NCBI GenBank assembly: GCA_018399435.1
Contig: JAGYOJ010000049.1
Coordinates: 1-8,879, forward strand
Source: Actinomycetota bacterium
GTDB taxonomy: Bacteria; Actinomycetota; Humimicrobiia; Humimicrobiales; Humimicrobiaceae
Reading direction: 5' to 3'
DNA: 8,879 nucleotides
Positions 6,546 through 8,879 of the stretch are shown here, in pieces. A model generated the notes under the pieces. It did not search any database, was not told where the DNA came from, and saw only the letters and a list, made by a program, of their open reading frames with translations. Position 1 is the stretch's first letter; each line of letters begins with the position of its first letter. A program made the translations under genes and the position numbers.

Positions 6546-8060
6546 ATGGCAGAAGAAGATACTGAATTCTTGCTGGAAAAGGAAAAAAATTTAACGGATC
6601 CTCTTAGGCTTAAACTGGAAAAAGCGAAAAAAATGAGGGAAGAAGGCAAAAATCTATACGATATAGATTTTAAGCCAAGTGCAAAAATTTCCAGCTTAAA
6701 AGATAATTATGAAGGCATTGAAAAAGGGCAAAAAATTGAAGAAAATTTTAAAATTGCGGGTAGAATAATTATTTTTAGGAAGCACGGCAAAGCAACTTTT
6801 TGTGATATACAGGATTTTACAGGAAAATTACAATTATACCTAAGCTTGAAGAAAGTTGGGGAAGAAGCTTACCAGGATTTCAATGACCTAGATATTGGAG
6901 ACTGGATTGGTGTTGAGGGCGGAATTTTTAAAACCAGGACTGGAGAGTTAACTCTCAGTGTTAATAGTTTTAAATTACTTTCAAAATCTATAAGAGTGCT
7001 TCCTGAAAAATGGCATGGTTTAAAGGATAAAGAGTTAAGATACAGGCAAAGATACCTGGATTTTATTGTAAATCCTGATATTAGGGAAGTTTTTATAAAA
7101 AGAATAAAAATAATAGACAAAATTAAAGATTTCTTAAAGAATGAAGGATTTCTAGAAGTAGAAACACCTATGCTTCAAACTATTCCAGGAGGAGCTACAG
7201 CAAAACCTTTTATTACCCACCATAATGCTCTAGATATGGATTTATATCTAAGGATTGCGCCTGAGCTTTATTTAAAGAGGCTCATAATTGGAGGATTTAA
7301 TAAAGTTTTTGAGATAAATAGGAATTTTAGAAATGAAGGAATATCCTATAAGCATAATCCTGAATTTACCATGCTTGAGTTTTACCAGGCTTTTGCTAAT
7401 TATAATGATCTTATGGCTTTAACAGAAGAACTAATTAAATATACAGCAAAAGAAGCTATTGGCAAAACCGAAGTAGAATATAAAGGGAATAAAATAGATC
7501 TTTCAGGAAGCTGGAAAAAAATTTCAATGATAGACGCTATTAAAGAATTTGGAAATATTGATGTTAGCTTTGAAATGGACAGGGAAAAATTAGCTGGTAT
7601 TGCAGAAGATTTAAATATAGAGATAGAAAAAGATTATGGAAAAGGCAAAATTATTAATGAAATATTTGAAACTGTAGCAGAACCCAAGTTAATACAGCCA
7701 ACCCTTATAAAAGATTTTCCATTAGAAATATCACCACTTGCACGCAAACATCCTGAAAATGAGAATATTGTTGAAAGGTTTGAATTATTTATTGGAGGGG
7801 AAGAAATAGCTAATGCATTTTCGGAATTAATTGACCCAAGCGAACAATTAAAAAGATTTAAAAAACAGGTAAAAAGTGTTGATGAAGAAGAAAGAATGTC
7901 TGGCAAGATTGATGAAGATTTTATTAAAGCATTAGAGTATGGCATGCCTCCTACTGGCGGAGAAGGCATAGGGATTGATAGGCTGGTGATGGTTTTGACT
8001 GGTTCTGAATCCATAAAAGATATACTGCTATTCCCTTTGATGAAGCCAGAAAGTAAGTAG
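6546..8060 (+). CDS. lysS: Lysyl-tRNA synthetase, class II
   Basis: Charges tRNA-Lys with lysine in the cytosol, using ATP. Counting from ATG at 6546 (504 residues, close to E. coli's 505), a helical N-terminus precedes the OB-fold anticodon-binding domain at about 67-145 (FKIAGRIIIFRKHGKATFCD and later GELTLSVNSFKLLSK). The linker LPEKWHGLKDKELRYRQRYL and the class II catalytic domain follow: motif 1 around FLEVETPMLQTIPGGA, THHNALDMDLYLRIAPELYL, motif 2 INRNFRNEG with R262 and E264, the lysine-pocket block ELFIGGEEIANAFSEL, and motif 3 GGEGIGIDRL with R479. All class II features are present, so it is not the class I type. It follows greA and precedes mcsA by 69 bases. There is no space for a T-box leader upstream. 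Confidence 0.97.
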   Translation: MAEEDTEFLLEKEKNLTDPLRLKLEKAKKMREEGKNLYDIDFKPSAKISSLKDNYEGIEKGQKIEENFKIAGRIIIFRKHGKATFCDIQDFTGKLQLYLSLKKVGEEAYQDFNDLDIGDWIGVEGGIFKTRTGELTLSVNSFKLLSKSIRVLPEKWHGLKDKELRYRQRYLDFIVNPDIREVFIKRIKIIDKIKDFLKNEGFLEVETPMLQTIPGGATAKPFITHHNALDMDLYLRIAPELYLKRLIIGGFNKVFEINRNFRNEGISYKHNPEFTMLEFYQAFANYNDLMALTEELIKYTAKEAIGKTEVEYKGNKIDLSGSWKKISMIDAIKEFGNIDVSFEMDREKLAGIAEDLNIEIEKDYGKGKIINEIFETVAEPKLIQPTLIKDFPLEISPLARKHPENENIVERFELFIGGEEIANAFSELIDPSEQLKRFKKQVKSVDEEERMSGKIDEDFIKALEYGMPPTGGEGIGIDRLVMVLTGSESIKDILLFPLMKPESK

Positions 8061-8069
8061 ACCGGCAAG

Positions 8070-8098
8070 TTAATATTTAAAATAAAAGGTGTTATAAT
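8070..8098 (+). promoter_or_regulatory. Extended -10 promoter for mcsA-mcsB
   Basis: TGT-TATAAT at 8090-8098 is an extended -10 with a perfect hexamer. A weak -35, TTAATA at 8070-8075, sits 17 bases upstream. The leader would be about 25 bases. No CtsR operator (two AGGTCAAA-like heptads) and no CIRCE repeat is visible. Confidence 0.65.
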
Positions 8099-8110
8099 TT
8101 AATCAACAAA

Positions 8111-8120
8111 ACCTATAGGT
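8111..8120. promoter_or_regulatory. Palindrome overlapping the mcsA ribosome-binding site
   Basis: ACCTATAGGT is a perfect 10-base palindrome whose right half forms part of AGGTGG (8117-8122), the ribosome-binding site seven bases before the mcsA ATG. It lies within the likely early transcribed region. It could be an operator half-site or chance. Confidence 0.3.
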
Positions 8121-8129
8121 GGTTAAAAA

Positions 8130-8651
8130 ATGTTATGTGATTTCTGTGGCGAGAATGAAGCTAATGTTTATCTAATTAAAATTTTCAAAGATAAGGTCGA
8201 AAGAATTAACATTTGTTCTGAATGTGCGGAAGAAGTTTCAATGGATACTGAAGATGGAATATTGGATGGAATTGCTAAATTATTAAATAAATTATTAAAA
8301 GGCAAAGAAAAAAATAGCAAATTTTCTGGTGGAAAAAACTCTAAAATAGAAGGAAATAGAAAATGCTATAACTGCGGCATTGATATAAAAACTATTGAAG
8401 AGACAGGGAAAGTTGGGTGCAAGGAATGCTACAAAGAGTTTAGCGATATATTAATGCCACTTATAAAATCAATTCATGGGAGTATAGAATACAGGGGCAA
8501 GATACCTATAAATTCAAATAAAAAGTTAAAAGTAGAGAAAAAAATAAATGATCTTAAATCCAGGTTAAATGAAGAAATTATTATTGAAAATTTTGAAGAA
8601 GCTGCAAAGATCAGGGATACAATTAAAAAACTTAAAAAAAATTACATATAA
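8130..8651 (+). CDS. mcsA: McsA-type zinc-finger and UVR-domain protein, arginine kinase activator
   Basis: In Bacillus, McsA binds and activates the protein-arginine kinase McsB, which tags proteins for ClpC/ClpP. Two zinc-binding modules are visible: C3-x2-C6 paired with C29-x2-C32, and C79-x2-C82 paired with C97-x2-C100. Between them is a basic, low-complexity linker (about 50-77). The C-terminus (about 136-171, KINDLKSRLNEEIIIENFEE onward to AAKIRDTIKKL) is a UVR domain, the UvrB/UvrC-type helical hairpin. Length 173 is close to the Bacillus protein (about 185). Start ATG follows AGGTGG by seven bases. mcsB starts 2 bases after the stop, so the two are co-translated. No ctsR precedes it, although ctsR is the usual first gene of this operon in Firmicutes. 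Other UVR proteins exist, but the mcsB neighbour makes McsA firm. Confidence 0.93.
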   Translation: MLCDFCGENEANVYLIKIFKDKVERINICSECAEEVSMDTEDGILDGIAKLLNKLLKGKEKNSKFSGGKNSKIEGNRKCYNCGIDIKTIEETGKVGCKECYKEFSDILMPLIKSIHGSIEYRGKIPINSNKKLKVEKKINDLKSRLNEEIIIENFEEAAKIRDTIKKLKKNYI

Positions 8652-8653
8652 AA

Positions 8654-8879
8654 ATGAAAAATTTAGAATCTATACTTTTGACAGAGCCAGGAAGCATTAA
8701 TAAAAATTCAGTTATTATATCAATTAAAGCAAGAATCGCTAGAAATTTAGCAGATTATAAGTTTAGCATATTAAATAAATCAGAAGAAAGAAAAAAGCTA
8801 TATAGTTTTATAAAAAATAATATAGAAAATGTAAAAGAGTTTAGTGGCTTTAAAATTTATAACCTATATAATATGCCAA
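8654..8879 (+). CDS. mcsB: Protein-arginine kinase McsB, N-terminal part, cut by the right edge
   Basis: Open reading frame of 75 codons running off the window. McsB is a phosphagen-kinase relative that phosphorylates arginines on proteins, marking them for ClpC/ClpP. Residues 22-33 (IISIKARIARNL) align with the family block (V/I)(V/I)SSRIRLARNL, and the following YKFS and EER resemble the family's PFP and EE positions. Two family residues differ: the SSR part reads SIK, so a lysine replaces the first arginine of the SRxR nucleotide-contact pattern. The position 2 bases after mcsA, with no separate ribosome-binding site except the end of mcsA, is the canonical arrangement. The visible part is clearly divergent from the Bacillus protein. 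The catalytic centre lies outside the window, so activity cannot be judged. Confidence 0.85.
   Translation, partial: MKNLESILLTEPGSINKNSVIISIKARIARNLADYKFSILNKSEERKKLYSFIKNNIENVKEFSGFKIYNLYNMP

Noticed and set aside
7634..8068. Open reading frame on the - strand opposite the end of lysS
   Set aside because: Shadow of the LysRS catalytic domain; motif 3 on the + strand makes the + strand the coding one.
8061..8129. CtsR heptad operator or CIRCE element before mcsA
   Set aside because: I looked for AGGTCAAA-type direct repeats and the TTAGCACTC/GAGTGCTAA pair on both strands; neither is present, only single AGGT words.

Overview
The window is an A+T-rich stretch (by eye about one third G+C) from a bacterial chromosome. 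Every gene is on the + strand and packed tightly. It holds nine complete protein genes and the start of a tenth: rplI, dnaB, purA, purD, purE, pstB, greA, lysS, mcsA and mcsB (cut by the right edge). I see no tRNA, rRNA, mobile element, CRISPR array or phage gene, and no gene-free stretch longer than 95 bases. This is core housekeeping sequence. I did not find an exotic new system in it; the points worth a second look are regulatory or concern lineage-specific protein details.

Layout. Block 1 (36-5076) is rplI-dnaB-purA-purD-purE, with gaps of 3, 14 and 15 bases and a 13-base overlap (purD/purE), so it looks like one transcription unit. It joins a ribosomal protein, the replicative helicase and three purine-synthesis enzymes. 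Block 2 (5077-5951) is a lone pstB, the ATPase of the phosphate importer, behind its own A/T-rich promoter region. That region carries 11-base-phased TTAA(A/T)A repeats resembling Gram-positive PhoP boxes. Block 3 (5952-8060) is greA-lysS behind a perfect-consensus sigma-70-type promoter (TTGACA, 17-base spacer, TATAAT). Block 4 (8061 to the right edge) is mcsA-mcsB behind an extended -10 promoter. These encode the zinc-binding adaptor and the protein-arginine kinase that in Bacillus mark proteins for ClpC/ClpP; clpC is expected beyond the edge.

Organism. rplI-dnaB-purA, and lysS next to mcsA-mcsB, recall Firmicutes. PstB, however, has an extended C-terminal segment (LIEYDYTNKIF...RTENYITGRFG) that I associate with actinobacterial-type PstB. 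Arginine is mostly AGA/AGG. A low-G+C, early-branching Gram-positive-like or candidate lineage (for example a low-G+C deep actinobacterial class, Atribacterota or a Firmicutes relative) would fit. This placement is an inference and only a phylogeny could settle it.

How the genes work together: purD and purE act in building IMP, and purA takes IMP towards AMP. L9, LysRS and GreA serve translation and transcription, DnaB serves replication, and McsA/McsB serve protein quality control. Notable oddities are the missing ctsR before mcsA, a lysine in place of a usually conserved arginine in the McsB N-terminal motif, an acidic/lysine-rich tail on L9, and an isolated pstB with no pstSCA or phoU beside it.
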